Below, in pieces: positions 1 to 7,205 of a stretch of 39,227 nt of DNA. Each line of letters begins with the position of its first letter. The stretch's first letter is position 1. This DNA is from Oscillospiraceae bacterium (GTDB lineage: Bacteria; Bacillota_A; Clostridia; Oscillospirales; WRJC01): NCBI GenBank assembly GCA_009785015.1, contig WQXD01000005.1, positions 1 through 39,227 on the forward strand, given 5' to 3'. Under the pieces are notes generated by a model. It was not told the DNA's origin. It searched no databases and was given only the letters and a program-made list of their open reading frames with translations. The position numbers and the translations under genes are program-made.

Positions 1-1
1 A

Positions 2-253
2 TTCGCCGGCGCCCTGCCCGACGACGCGCTGGCGGCGATCAACGTGGTGCCAAGCGGTAAGATACCCGACGTAGCGATGTCGCACGCACAGGCGGCGGCG
101 ATATACAAGCTGTACCGGGCGGGGGTTGTACAGGGTGTAGACACGGTGACGCGCGCGTGCAACCCTGGGTCGAACATCAAGCGCAGCGAGGTAGCGGCGA
201 TTCTGACGCGCATGATGAACCCCGACAAGCGCGTCAAGTTCACCATGTCGTAG
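2..253 (+). CDS. SLH-domain surface protein, C-terminal end (partial)
   Basis: This reading frame enters from upstream of the window, so only the last 83 residues are visible. They form most of one S-layer homology (SLH) domain: an alpha-helical stretch AAAIYKLYRAGVVQGVD, followed by the typical Asn-Pro-Gly-Ser turn and the closing motif IKRSEVAAILTRMM. SLH domains usually sit in threes at one end of exported proteins and bind pyruvylated secondary cell-wall polymers, so the full protein is probably anchored to the cell wall. The internal GTG at 44 is not needed as a start because the frame is open back to base 2. What the rest of the protein does cannot be seen. A 43-bp sequence beginning at the stop codon recurs at 2719. 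Confidence 0.85.
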   Translation, partial: FAGALPDDALAAINVVPSGKIPDVAMSHAQAAAIYKLYRAGVVQGVDTVTRACNPGSNIKRSEVAAILTRMMNPDKRVKFTMS

Positions 254-295
254 AATAATATCCGCGATTTACGGGCGATGACGGCAAAAGTGGAA
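253..295 (+). repeat. Left copy of 43-bp direct repeat
   Basis: The sequence from GAATAATATCCGCGATTTAC to GGCAAAAGTGGAA is found again at 2719-2761 with a single mismatch (G277 versus C). The two copies bracket the fragment-rich region 296-2718. Each copy follows directly on a reading-frame stop (the SLH protein here, a winged-helix fragment there). Confidence 0.85.
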
Positions 296-320
296 TTACC
301 AAAATGAGGCAAAATAATAT

Positions 321-590
321 TTGCATTCGCTTGAACTTTTTGCTTTTGATTGTGTAAAAGAAAACATATTACGGGAATTTTTAGAGAAGCATGGAGGGCA
401 CGTCGTGAATATGATGTCAAGAGAATTTAATATGGACGATTATATGCAAGCTAAAGCGGAGGAAAAAGCGGAGACCATCGCGGAAAATTTTTTGAGAGAT
501 GGGATTTCCAAAGAAATTGTCATTAGAAATACCGGTCTTTCCATAGAGCAAGTAGAGAAAATCATAAAAAGAATAAATAGAAAGAAATAG
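321..590 (+). pseudogene. C-terminal fragment of Rpn-type nuclease/transposase
   Basis: The 89-residue frame matches in style the C-terminal region of Rpn family (PD-(D/E)XK) recombination-promoting nucleases. It has an Asp/Tyr-rich linker, a Lys/Glu-rich helix (YMQAKAEEKAETIAENF) and a closing helix-turn-helix-like segment (DGISKEIVIRNTGLSIEQVEKI). The N-terminal nuclease core is absent: the frame is stopped just upstream of 321 and the only available start is a TTG without a clear ribosome binding site. It is therefore read as a 5'-truncated remnant. The surrounding DNA is AT-richer than the rest of the window, as expected for mobile-gene debris. Confidence 0.6.
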
Positions 591-591
591 T

Positions 592-711
592 AATGCTTTA
601 ACGGTAGTAAATCCTACTGATATGAACCTTGACTACGAGCCGAAAGACGTATCGGATGAAATCGAAATGAGAAAATTACCCAGTGAATTTACTGTTCTTG
701 CCTTAAAATAA
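592..711 (+). pseudogene. Short 3' fragment of an unidentified gene
   Basis: An open frame of about 40 codons ends at TAA 709-711. It contains VVNPTDMNLDYEP and ends in LPSEFTVLALK. The ending resembles the last beta-strand of several carbohydrate-active enzymes, but that is too short to assign a family. An internal ATG at 622 has no ribosome binding site. It sits between the Rpn remnant and the phosphotransferase leader and is best read as another decayed gene end. Confidence 0.3.
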
Positions 712-730
712 AACCGTTCGGGAGGTTAAA

Positions 731-802
731 ATGTATAGTATCAAGATTAGAAAAACTCCAAAGAAGCTGTACTCCATACAAAGCCAATCGAGAGCTTGTT
801 AG
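731..802 (+). CDS. 23-residue leader peptide of the downstream resistance-like gene
   Basis: A short ORF starts at ATG 731 behind a good ribosome binding site (GGGAGG, 720-725) and ends at TAG 800-802. Residues 5-7 read Lys-Ile-Arg, a +X+ pattern (basic, any, basic) known to arrest macrolide-bound ribosomes in erm leader peptides, and more basic residues follow (KTPKK). The ORF overlaps the left arms of three hairpins upstream of a phosphotransferase-like gene. The layout matches leader peptides of inducible antibiotic-resistance genes. Function is inferred from layout, and the peptide itself is not one I recognise. Confidence 0.65.
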   Translation: MYSIKIRKTPKKLYSIQSQSRAC

Positions 803-851
803 CGACGATCGTATGGAGTAGATTCAGTCGCTGACAATCCGGTTGGCTTTT
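770..851 (+). promoter_or_regulatory. Attenuator with mutually exclusive hairpins
   Basis: Stem A pairs TACTCCATAC (770-779) with GTATGGAGTA (811-820). Stem B pairs AAAGCCAATCG (780-790) with CGGTTGGCTTT (840-850, one G-T wobble). Stem C pairs TTGTTAGCGAC (796-806) with GTCGCTGACAA (827-837, one wobble). B and C stack into one long hairpin that ends in TTTTC and can act as a terminator. The left arms of B and C lie in the loop of A, so A excludes B/C. A ribosome stalled near codons 5-9 of the leader would leave A free to form. The downstream ribosome binding site (874-879) lies outside all stems, which favours transcriptional over translational control. Confidence 0.65.
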
Positions 852-887
852 CATTCATTCACACAAAAATGAAAAGGAGCCGGAATA

Positions 888-1863
888 ATGGAATTTTCAA
901 AACACTATGTCGCTGAAAGCGGCCTGTTGACATTTATCAATTCGCAATACGCAATAAAAGGCGAAAGAATACGCTTGTACAGAACATCGCAAGGCCGGGT
1001 TTTCTTTATTCAAAGCCCGTCGGAGCGAAAGGTTTTCAAGCTGTATCTACCAACCGGTTACAAATGCCGCAATTCAAACGACGCGCGTAATATCATATCT
1101 GGACGGTTGCGGATACCCCATCGTAAAGATTGTTCCGGCGGTATCCGGCGCATTGTACGTTACCGTCGAACGACCCGAAGGAAACTGCACCGGCGTTCTG
1201 TTTGAGTACGCAAGCGGCATTTGTATATGGGCGTGGAACGCTTTGTACGATACCGAACAAGAATCCATCCACCCTTTGACAAGGCAGTTCAGCAAGCAGG
1301 TAGGGCTTATGCACCGCTTGATGGAAAATTACAATGAGCCGCTCATTCAAAGGGGAAGCAAGGAAAGTATATTCGATACAATGATTCACCAGTTGCGCAT
1401 AGATGGTTATGACGAAAGCAAAGTCTGCGACTTGGAAGAATACGGTAACGAATTATGGGCTGTATTAGGCAAATGCCGCGCTGGTTTTTATCATGCTGAT
1501 ATGCACCCGGGCAATACCAAATATCGAAACGGCGTTTTCACTTGGATGGATTTCGACAAAGCCTGTAAGTCCTACAATGTCATGGATATTGGCTGGCTAT
1601 TAACAACCGATTGGCTTCATTATCACAAGGAATCTTTGGAACGCTCCCGGCGGTTGTTTGATGAAGTGTACGCGGGATATAGCATGGAGCAGTCGATGAC
1701 CGGCGACGAAATTAAAGCCGCTCTCCATAGTGCCGCCATTATCCATTTTGAAGCACTTGGCTTGGACGCTAAAATGCACAACAAGGGATATGCGCCGTGG
1801 TTGGCGGACAGGGAGTATGAATGGTTAATGCGTTGGCGGGAAGGTTGCGCCAAGTTAAACTAA
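888..1863 (+). pseudogene. APH-family phosphotransferase, frameshifted
   Basis: This is a phosphotransferase of the aminoglycoside/macrolide phosphotransferase (APH) superfamily, which transfers phosphate from ATP to a hydroxyl of the drug or substrate. The catalytic loop HADMHPGN (HxDxxxxN) and the metal-binding DFDKA motif are intact in the second half. ATG 888 has an AAGGAG site 8 bases upstream. The frame is open to about 1053, then the homologous sequence (VTNAAIQTTRVISYLDGCGYP) continues in the +1 frame to TAA 1863. One extra C or G in 1053-1057 (ACCGG) explains the shift. Correcting it gives about 324 residues. It may be a real inactivating mutation or an assembly error. The substrate is not determinable, but the leader and attenuator upstream suggest drug-induced expression. 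Confidence 0.75.
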
Positions 1864-2445
1864 CTGCTGGGCGGGGATAAAGCACCGGATCACAACACAA
1901 TCGCGAGATTCCGAAGTAAGTATCTGGCGAATGGAGTAGGAGAAAAGCTATTCGGACAGCTTGTAGATATGCTGGCGGAAGAGGGCGAAGTGTCGAAGCT
2001 GAATATATTTATCGACGGAACGAAATTAGTATTACCGTTGTAAAAATCAAAAGAGAACAAAATACGACCACCCCGTCAGGCAGCGCCTGCCACCCCTCCA
2101 CGGAGGGGAATTAGGAAAACACCCGAAAAATCGGCAAAATTCCCCTCCGGGGGAGGGGTGGCACGAAGTGACGGGGTGGTTCTCTTCTGCCTGTTATTCT
2201 TTTTACAACTGTAGTATTAGAATCATTCGCCAACAGATACACGTTTGTGTGGGGGAAAAGCGTGGAAAAAAGCAGGGCGAAACTGCAAGATAAAATGAAG
2301 ACGGAATTGCCCAAGGTCGCCTGTGACATAGGCGTGCGGTTCGGATATGACACGGAAGTCGGAAGCCATCATTTGAAAAAACTACTGAAACGATTAGAGA
2401 CGAAGCAAAAAGAAAATGAAACAGTGTTCGTATATGGAAAAGGGA
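1864..2445 (+). pseudogene. IS1182-type transposase remnant, interrupted by a MITE
   Basis: Bases 1864-2029 encode KAPDHNTIARFR and IFIDGTKL, and bases 2217-2445 continue with ESFANRYTFVWGKSVEKS and a basic helix-rich region ending near KGKRKT. These are typical N-terminal and central motifs of IS1182-type DDE transposases. The true N-terminus (the frame begins after the phosphotransferase stop) and the whole C-terminal catalytic part are missing. The two pieces join in frame (GTK-LESFANRY) when the 187-bp element at 2030-2216 and one copy of its 4-bp target duplication are removed. At the 3' side the frame runs without a stop into an RCC1 repeat. Confidence 0.7.
2030..2216. mobile_element. 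187-bp MITE inserted in the IS1182 remnant
   Basis: The ends are imperfect terminal inverted repeats: TATTACCGTTGTAAAAA at the left, and TACTACAGTTGTAAAAA when the right end is read on the opposite strand (15 of 17 identical). The tetranucleotide TTAG flanks both sides (2026-2029 and 2217-2220) as target-site duplication. Inside is a second, GC-rich inverted repeat (ACCACCCCGTCA and CACCCCTCC arms with their complements), so the element folds into one long hairpin. It encodes no protein. Excision of the element plus one TTAG restores the transposase reading frame, which supports these boundaries. Confidence 0.75.
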
Positions 2446-2596
2446 AACGGAAAACGCCGGTGCAGATAGCCTCCGGAAAAAAGTTCGCGCAGGTTTCCGC
2501 GGGCGAAACTCACACGGCGGCACTTGACAGCGAGGGAAACCTCTGGACCTGGGGGAATAACGGGTTCGGACAGCTCGGCGACGGCACGACGACAAG
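2446..2596 (+). pseudogene. RCC1-repeat fragment fused to the transposase remnant
   Basis: Residues TPVQIASGKKFAQVSAGETH and then TAALDSEGNLWTWGNNGFGQ form one RCC1 (regulator of chromosome condensation) beta-propeller repeat, a module common in bacterial surface proteins. It continues in frame from the transposase fragment with no stop or start between them. The change of family occurs at KRKTPVQ. The fragment ends at TTTS where a 48-bp palindrome begins. It is a debris junction rather than a designed fusion. Confidence 0.6.
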
Positions 2597-2644
2597 TTGT
2601 AGGGCGCGACGCCCTCGGCGCGCCGAGGGCGTCGCGCCCTACAA
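2597..2644. repeat. 48-bp perfect palindrome
   Basis: TTGTAGGGCGCGACGCCCTC followed by GGCG (2597-2620) is followed without a spacer by its exact reverse complement (2621-2644). The 24-bp arms match completely. It lies at the end of the RCC1 fragment. It could be a REP/MITE-type repeat unit or an exported-RNA hairpin. Gene function around it is already lost. Confidence 0.9.
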
Positions 2645-2724
2645 ATATAACGAAATTACAAAAAAATGGCTTATTGAAACGTGAAGGCCCAAAGAAAAAT
2701 GGGAAGTGGATGATTTTGGAATAA
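2644..2724 (+). pseudogene. Winged-helix C-terminal fragment
   Basis: A stretch of 26 residues, ITKLQKNGLLKREGPKKNG followed by KWMILE, ends at TAA 2722-2724. This is the recognition-helix and wing end often found at the C-terminus of AlbA_2/RecG-like ATP-binding proteins and similar winged-helix proteins. Nothing upstream in this frame belongs to that family, because the palindrome and the RCC1 fragment precede it. It is a 3' gene remnant. Confidence 0.5.
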
Positions 2725-2761
2725 TATCCGCGATTTACGGGCCATGACGGCAAAAGTGGAA
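2719..2761 (+). repeat. Right copy of 43-bp direct repeat
   Basis: It matches 253-295 at 42 of 43 positions. Here it starts at the last codon of the winged-helix fragment. The 2762-2870 interval after it holds a short palindrome (CCCCATTTTGGGG, 2765-2777) and no gene. Confidence 0.85.
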
Positions 2762-2874
2762 CTTCCCCATTTTGGGGTAGTTCCTCTTTTGGCGCGCCGG
2801 TGTTGCCCGCCGGAACGGAATTTGCGGGAATCCGCCGGAAAAATGGGGGTTTTCCTTAAAATAAACAATATGTA

Positions 2875-2903
2875 TTGAAATTTTTTAGAATTTGTGCTAC
2901 AAT
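2875..2903 (+). promoter_or_regulatory. Sigma-A promoter for the URO-D family gene
   Basis: TTGAAA (2875-2880), a 17-bp spacer and TACAAT (2898-2903). The expected start of transcription is about 30 bases upstream of the ATG at 2939. Confidence 0.7.
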
Positions 2904-2938
2904 AAAACAAAAACAAATATTTCGAAGGAGGGTCGTAC

Positions 2939-4066
2939 ATGACCGGCAGAGAAAAAATACAAGCCGCATTTTCCAAAGAAGGTACAGATGAATTTCCCGC
3001 CGTACTTTGTTATGAAGATATATATATCCGCGACCACTGGCGGCAAATCACAAAATGCCCGTGGTGGTACGGTATAAGCGCCGAAATGGACAAACAAATC
3101 GTCTGGTACAAAGAAGTGACGGAAGCGATAGGTCAGGACTGGTTCTATCTGCCGGCAAGTTACACAAAAGAAGACAGGGAAAATATTCATATTCAAGAAA
3201 AACCGGACGGCCTTTTCAGAACAGACAAACGGACGAAGCGGGAAGACAGATTATACGAGCCTAAAATCGGCGGGGAGTGCCGTCACGAATGGAACAAACC
3301 CCAAACTCCGGATACACCGGAAGATATCGACCGCATTTTTTCGGCCGGGCCGCAAACCGCGCCGGAGAATATCATGAAAAACGGGCGCAAAGATCTGGCG
3401 GATCGTCTGCTGGGCGGGGTATGCGCCGATTTATGCCCGTTGGTGCACATCATATCGCCGCTGCAATCATGCGTTTCGGTTTGGGGATTCGAAGGATTCA
3501 TGCTGATGACAAACGATAATCCGGAACTCATAAAATATACGTGCGAACGATTTGCCGACTCGCTTGCAAACGAGATCCGGGAAGCTGAAATCCTTGGTTC
3601 GGAGGTCATTTGGATAGAAGAATGTTACTTGGATATGATCAGCCCTTATATGTTCAGGGAATTAAATATGCCTTATATAACCCGCCTCGTGGAAATGATA
3701 CGGTCAGCCGGAATGAAAAGCGTTTATTATCATACAGGAGACCCTTCCGGAAAAATCGAGCAAATTATCAGTGCCGGAGCAGATGCGGTTTCTTTTGAGG
3801 AGAGCAAAAAGAATTTCAGAATTGACATAGAGGATATTGCAGATGCGGTACGCGGGCGCTGCGCCGTCTTGGGGAATTTGGACGCGACAACTTTTCTGCC
3901 GGTATGTACCAATGACGAATTAAAATCGGAAGTCACGCGTTTGACCGCCGCGGGCAGAAGAAACAAAAACAAATTTATCGTAAGTATGGGAAGCCCAGTA
4001 ACGCCGGGGACGCCTGTGGAGAAAGTGCGCCTGTATTGCGATCTCGTCCATCAAATCGGGAAATAA
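2939..4066 (+). CDS. Uroporphyrinogen decarboxylase (URO-D) family protein
   Basis: The 375-residue protein has the layout of the URO-D superfamily, which includes HemE and the corrinoid methyltransferases MtaA/CmuA. Recognisable features are the N-terminal MTGREKIQAAF, the central VYYHTGDPSGKIEQIISAGA (comparable to the HxxG...GAD strand of the barrel), and GNLDATTFL (comparable to GNLDP in HemE). The His-Thr-Gly stretch lacks the Cys of the zinc site of MtaA-type enzymes, so a methyltransferase role is not evident. Divergent, non-HemE members like this one are common in gut and sediment anaerobes and mostly uncharacterised. Start: ATG 2939 behind GAAGGAGGG. No heme or corrinoid genes lie nearby. 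The gene is probably monocistronic, since a new promoter follows at 4096. Confidence 0.8.
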   Translation: MTGREKIQAAFSKEGTDEFPAVLCYEDIYIRDHWRQITKCPWWYGISAEMDKQIVWYKEVTEAIGQDWFYLPASYTKEDRENIHIQEKPDGLFRTDKRTKREDRLYEPKIGGECRHEWNKPQTPDTPEDIDRIFSAGPQTAPENIMKNGRKDLADRLLGGVCADLCPLVHIISPLQSCVSVWGFEGFMLMTNDNPELIKYTCERFADSLANEIREAEILGSEVIWIEECYLDMISPYMFRELNMPYITRLVEMIRSAGMKSVYYHTGDPSGKIEQIISAGADAVSFEESKKNFRIDIEDIADAVRGRCAVLGNLDATTFLPVCTNDELKSEVTRLTAAGRRNKNKFIVSMGSPVTPGTPVEKVRLYCDLVHQIGK

Positions 4067-4095
4067 TCTTCCGGAAAAACTTTTATCGTATATTG

Positions 4096-4125
4096 TTGAC
4101 ATGGTTCGGCCCCTTGTGCTATAAT
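4096..4125 (+). promoter_or_regulatory. Sigma-A promoter for the first solute-binding lipoprotein
   Basis: TTGACA (4096-4101) and TATAAT (4120-4125) are separated by 18 bp. This is close to consensus. It lies 63 bp upstream of the ATG at 4189. Confidence 0.8.
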
Positions 4126-4188
4126 GTACATATATAAAATTTGGGATAATTTTGTGATTTTACGTTGATTTCACTCGGAGGGAATTTC

Positions 4189-5685
4189 ATGAATAAAAAA
4201 AGATTATTATACTTTGTTGTTTTTGTAATCTTCATAAGCGTCTCTGCGTTGGCGGCTTGCGGGGATAAAACCGAAAACAATACCGACGATATTCAAAAAG
4301 ACACAAACGACGAAACAGATATTGATTCGCCTGCCTCCGAATCCGAAGACGACTCCGACAGCCGCGCAAACTACAAGGACAGCCTTCCGGACGGCCTTGA
4401 TTTCGGCGGCATGGAATACAGGATACTGACAAGGTCGGATAACGACAATATATTTTTGAACGCCGAATTTGCGGAAGAAGAAATCGGCGACATAGTCCAC
4501 GACGCCGTATATAAGCGTCAGAAACTGATCGAGGAAAAGCTCAACGTGACCGTTAAAACATCCGTGACCGCCGATACGGTATCATCGACAAAAAAAAGTG
4601 TGAACGCCGACGACGATATATACGATGTCGTAGCGGGGTATTCATATTTTATCACGCCTCTTGCCCTTGACGGTTTTTTTGTCAATTTAAGCGAATTTCC
4701 CTATATAGACTACGAAAAACCGTGGTGGCCCGATTCAATAACCGGACATTTGAACATCAACGGCAAATTGTATTTCGCAACCGGGGATTTTACCTTGTCG
4801 TTGATCAGGGCGATGCACTGTATAGTATTCAATAAACAGGTGGCGCAGGATTTCGCGGTTCCGAATCTGTATCAAACAGTCCGCGACGGCGACTGGACCC
4901 TCGACAAACTTGAAGAAACCGTAAAAAGCGTATCAAGGGACGTAAACGGCGACGGCATATGGGGCATAGAAGATATATACGGCCTGGCCACGCTCTCCTA
5001 CGACGAATACTTTCCCGCCTTCCAGCTTCCCATGACCGAAACAAACGGCGACGGAACGCTGAGTATCGCCGTATACAACGAAAAATTTGTCAACGCCTAC
5101 AACAGGATGTACGAAATCGCGCACAGTACGGCTTCATATTCGATAAAATCCCTTTTAGCCGACCGCTCTCAGGAACAAACGCTCTTCAGAGAAGACAGAT
5201 TGCTGTTTAATTTCGTACTGCTGACCGACTGCGAAAAATACAGGGATATGGAATCCGATTTCGGGATACTGCCGCATCCGAAATATGACAAAACGCAGGA
5301 CAACTATTATACGGTTTCCCACGATTATTATTCTTTGCTGTGCGTTCCCATAACGGCGGACCAGTCGAGATACCAGATGATAGGGGCATTCACGGAAGCG
5401 GTTGCGGCGGAAGGTTACAGAACGGTCACTCCGGCGTATTTTGACGTCGCGCTGAAAAACAAATACAGCCGCGACGACGAATCGTTTCAGATCCTCGACA
5501 TGCTTGCGGGCCAGATAACGTTCCAGCCCGCGATTATCTATTCGGGCAGCCTCGGGAACATAGGCCATCTGATGCGCCAGATAATATACGATGTCGCCGA
5601 TATAACGTCATTTTACGAAAAAAACCTGGGGACATACGAAAAAGCGTTTAATAAATTCAACGAAAAATTTGCCGGACTTGACTAA
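4189..5685 (+). CDS. Orphan extracellular solute-binding lipoprotein (copy 1)
   Basis: This 498-residue exported lipoprotein has a signal peptide MNKKRLLYFVVFVIFISVSA and lipobox LAAC. The mature part follows an acidic low-complexity linker and has the two-lobe layout of ABC-type extracellular solute-binding proteins (sugar/oligosaccharide type). Marker segments shared with three other genes in this window are PWWPDSITGHLNINGKLYFA, a Ca-loop-like DVNGDGIWGIED (from residue 251) and YSRDDESFQILDM. Start: ATG 4189 behind GGAGG, preferred over the upstream in-frame codon at 4165, which has no ribosome binding site. No permease or ATPase gene is adjacent, so it must use a transporter encoded elsewhere or act as a binding or sensing protein. 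The neighbour downstream is a convergent GH28-like gene that stops 3 bp away. Confidence 0.8.
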   Translation: MNKKRLLYFVVFVIFISVSALAACGDKTENNTDDIQKDTNDETDIDSPASESEDDSDSRANYKDSLPDGLDFGGMEYRILTRSDNDNIFLNAEFAEEEIGDIVHDAVYKRQKLIEEKLNVTVKTSVTADTVSSTKKSVNADDDIYDVVAGYSYFITPLALDGFFVNLSEFPYIDYEKPWWPDSITGHLNINGKLYFATGDFTLSLIRAMHCIVFNKQVAQDFAVPNLYQTVRDGDWTLDKLEETVKSVSRDVNGDGIWGIEDIYGLATLSYDEYFPAFQLPMTETNGDGTLSIAVYNEKFVNAYNRMYEIAHSTASYSIKSLLADRSQEQTLFREDRLLFNFVLLTDCEKYRDMESDFGILPHPKYDKTQDNYYTVSHDYYSLLCVPITADQSRYQMIGAFTEAVAAEGYRTVTPAYFDVALKNKYSRDDESFQILDMLAGQITFQPAIIYSGSLGNIGHLMRQIIYDVADITSFYEKNLGTYEKAFNKFNEKFAGLD

Positions 5686-5687
5686 AG

Positions 5688-7043
5688 TCACTTCTGAATT
5701 ATATCCGCGCGGAGATATCCGACCGCGCCGGGCGCGCAATCTATCGTTTTTCCGAGCGATGCGGGCATTACCGCGTTGACTATATGCAAATCGCCGACTG
5801 AGGCGTCGTCCTCAACGCGTATAAAAGCCCCGCCGGACAGGCCCTCGGCGCGCTTGAAATATATATCCTGCAAAATCATGGAGTCGACGCGGGATTTTAT
5901 TCTTATATACGCCTCCTGAACGCATGGTTTTTCCGATTCGGCGATATGCAGGTTTTGGATCTTCAGATTTTCGATCAGCGTGGGTTTTTCGGGGCTTTCG
6001 GGCTTGTCGACGCAGTAATCGCCGCCGCAGACCATAAAAGTATGGCTGTATTCGGGCTTGTGGTGATATATATTTTTCAGCGTGAGGTTTTCTATATGGC
6101 CGCCCAATTTAAACAGAAACGGCGGCGCGTAGTCATAGTTGTTTTTCATAGGGCGCAAATCGACCGTGTCGAATATTATATTCCCGTAGTTTCCCCCGGA
6201 TTTGCTTTCCACCCACGGATTTATGATAAACCCGTAGCTTCTGTACGTGCCCGTGACGTTTTTTATGACCACCCTGTCAAGCCGCCCTTCGCCGTCGGAA
6301 AGCAGCCGTATGCCCTGGTCGGCGTCGTCGAGGTGCACCCCGTCGATCAACACGTCCTCTATCGAGGATGTGAAATCGCGCTCGTCGGGCGCCAGCGCGA
6401 TAAAATCGTCGCCGCTGTTGCCGTAGATATTGCGCAGCGTCAAAAATCTCCCGGGTCCAAAAAAATGCAGCCCGTCCTGGTTTTCAAAGCTCGTGCGCAC
6501 GCGCCGGTCTATATGTATGTTTTCCATCGTCACATATTTGAAATTCATCATCAGCATGGCGAAAGTCCGCTGATTCGCGATGGTCAGGTCCTGCAGCAGT
6601 ATATTTTCCACCCCGTATAATTCCATCGCCAATACCCAGTTTGTAATAGAATTATCTTCAGAATTTTCCGGGTTTTCGGCCCTGTGATGGATCTGTCCGG
6701 GCGAATTGTGGTTATACACGCCGCCCCGCAATGTTATATTGCGGTCCTGTATATCGCTTGGCGCATCGGTGAAATTGGCGTTTCGTATGACGCTTGAATT
6801 CGAGTTGTCGCTGAGAAAAATCCCGCATGATTTATCGGGGCACTCTATGGTGGTATTGGAATAAACCACAAGGCTCCTTGAAGTCCGCGCCGCTCCGTCC
6901 AGAACCAAATGGACCCTGCCCGACGTCTTCGCTTTGTCGAGGACCGCCTGCAGGGCGTTTGTGTCGTCGTCCCCTCCGCCGGCGTATACGTCGCTGTTCA
7001 GCCTCGCGCCGCATTGGCTCGCGTAAAAAATCCCGTTTTCCAT
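5688..7043 (-). CDS. GH28-like right-handed beta-helix protein
   Basis: The 451-residue protein is a parallel beta-helix of the polygalacturonase (GH28)/pectate-lyase superfamily. The start MENGIFYASQCGA and DDDTNALQAVLDKA form the conserved N-terminal cap. NQDGLHFFGPGRF and NSGDDFIAL correspond to the NTD and DD catalytic motifs of GH28. DADQGIRLLS sits where further motifs are expected, but no clear GHG motif is visible, so activity on galacturonan is uncertain. No signal peptide is seen, so it may act in the cytoplasm on imported oligosaccharides. Start: ATG at 7043 behind AAGGAG, preferred over the longer frame beginning at 7100. A TTGCAA-N17-TAAAAT promoter lies upstream. The gene is divergent from the AAA/PD-(D/E)XK gene. 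Confidence 0.7.
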   Translation of the reverse strand: MENGIFYASQCGARLNSDVYAGGGDDDTNALQAVLDKAKTSGRVHLVLDGAARTSRSLVVYSNTTIECPDKSCGIFLSDNSNSSVIRNANFTDAPSDIQDRNITLRGGVYNHNSPGQIHHRAENPENSEDNSITNWVLAMELYGVENILLQDLTIANQRTFAMLMMNFKYVTMENIHIDRRVRTSFENQDGLHFFGPGRFLTLRNIYGNSGDDFIALAPDERDFTSSIEDVLIDGVHLDDADQGIRLLSDGEGRLDRVVIKNVTGTYRSYGFIINPWVESKSGGNYGNIIFDTVDLRPMKNNYDYAPPFLFKLGGHIENLTLKNIYHHKPEYSHTFMVCGGDYCVDKPESPEKPTLIENLKIQNLHIAESEKPCVQEAYIRIKSRVDSMILQDIYFKRAEGLSGGAFIRVEDDASVGDLHIVNAVMPASLGKTIDCAPGAVGYLRADIIQK

Positions 7044-7090
7044 AAAATTTAGCTCCTTAATTAAAAAATTCATATATATCTGTATTTTAT

Positions 7091-7119
7091 ATTTTACCAC
7101 AGAATCGCGCCGATTGCAA
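7091..7119 (-). promoter_or_regulatory. Promoter of the GH28-like gene
   Basis: On the minus strand, TTGCAA (7119-7114) and TAAAAT (7096-7091) are separated by 17 bp. It is 48 bp from the start at 7043. Confidence 0.65.
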
Positions 7120-7147
7120 GCAAAAATAATTTATTCAAAAATAACGC

Positions 7148-7176
7148 TTGTATAAATCGTTAAAATCTGATATAAT
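7148..7176 (+). promoter_or_regulatory. Promoter of the AAA/PD-(D/E)XK gene
   Basis: TTGTAT (7148-7153), 17 bp, TATAAT (7171-7176). The divergent promoter of the GH28-like gene lies 29 bp away. Confidence 0.65.
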
Positions 7177-7205
7177 ATAAAATACGGCAAAAGGAGGCAC
7201 GAAAT

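Noticed and set aside
2101..2180. CRISPR-like repeat
   Set aside because: It is a nested inverted repeat within the MITE, with two arms only and no regular spacers.
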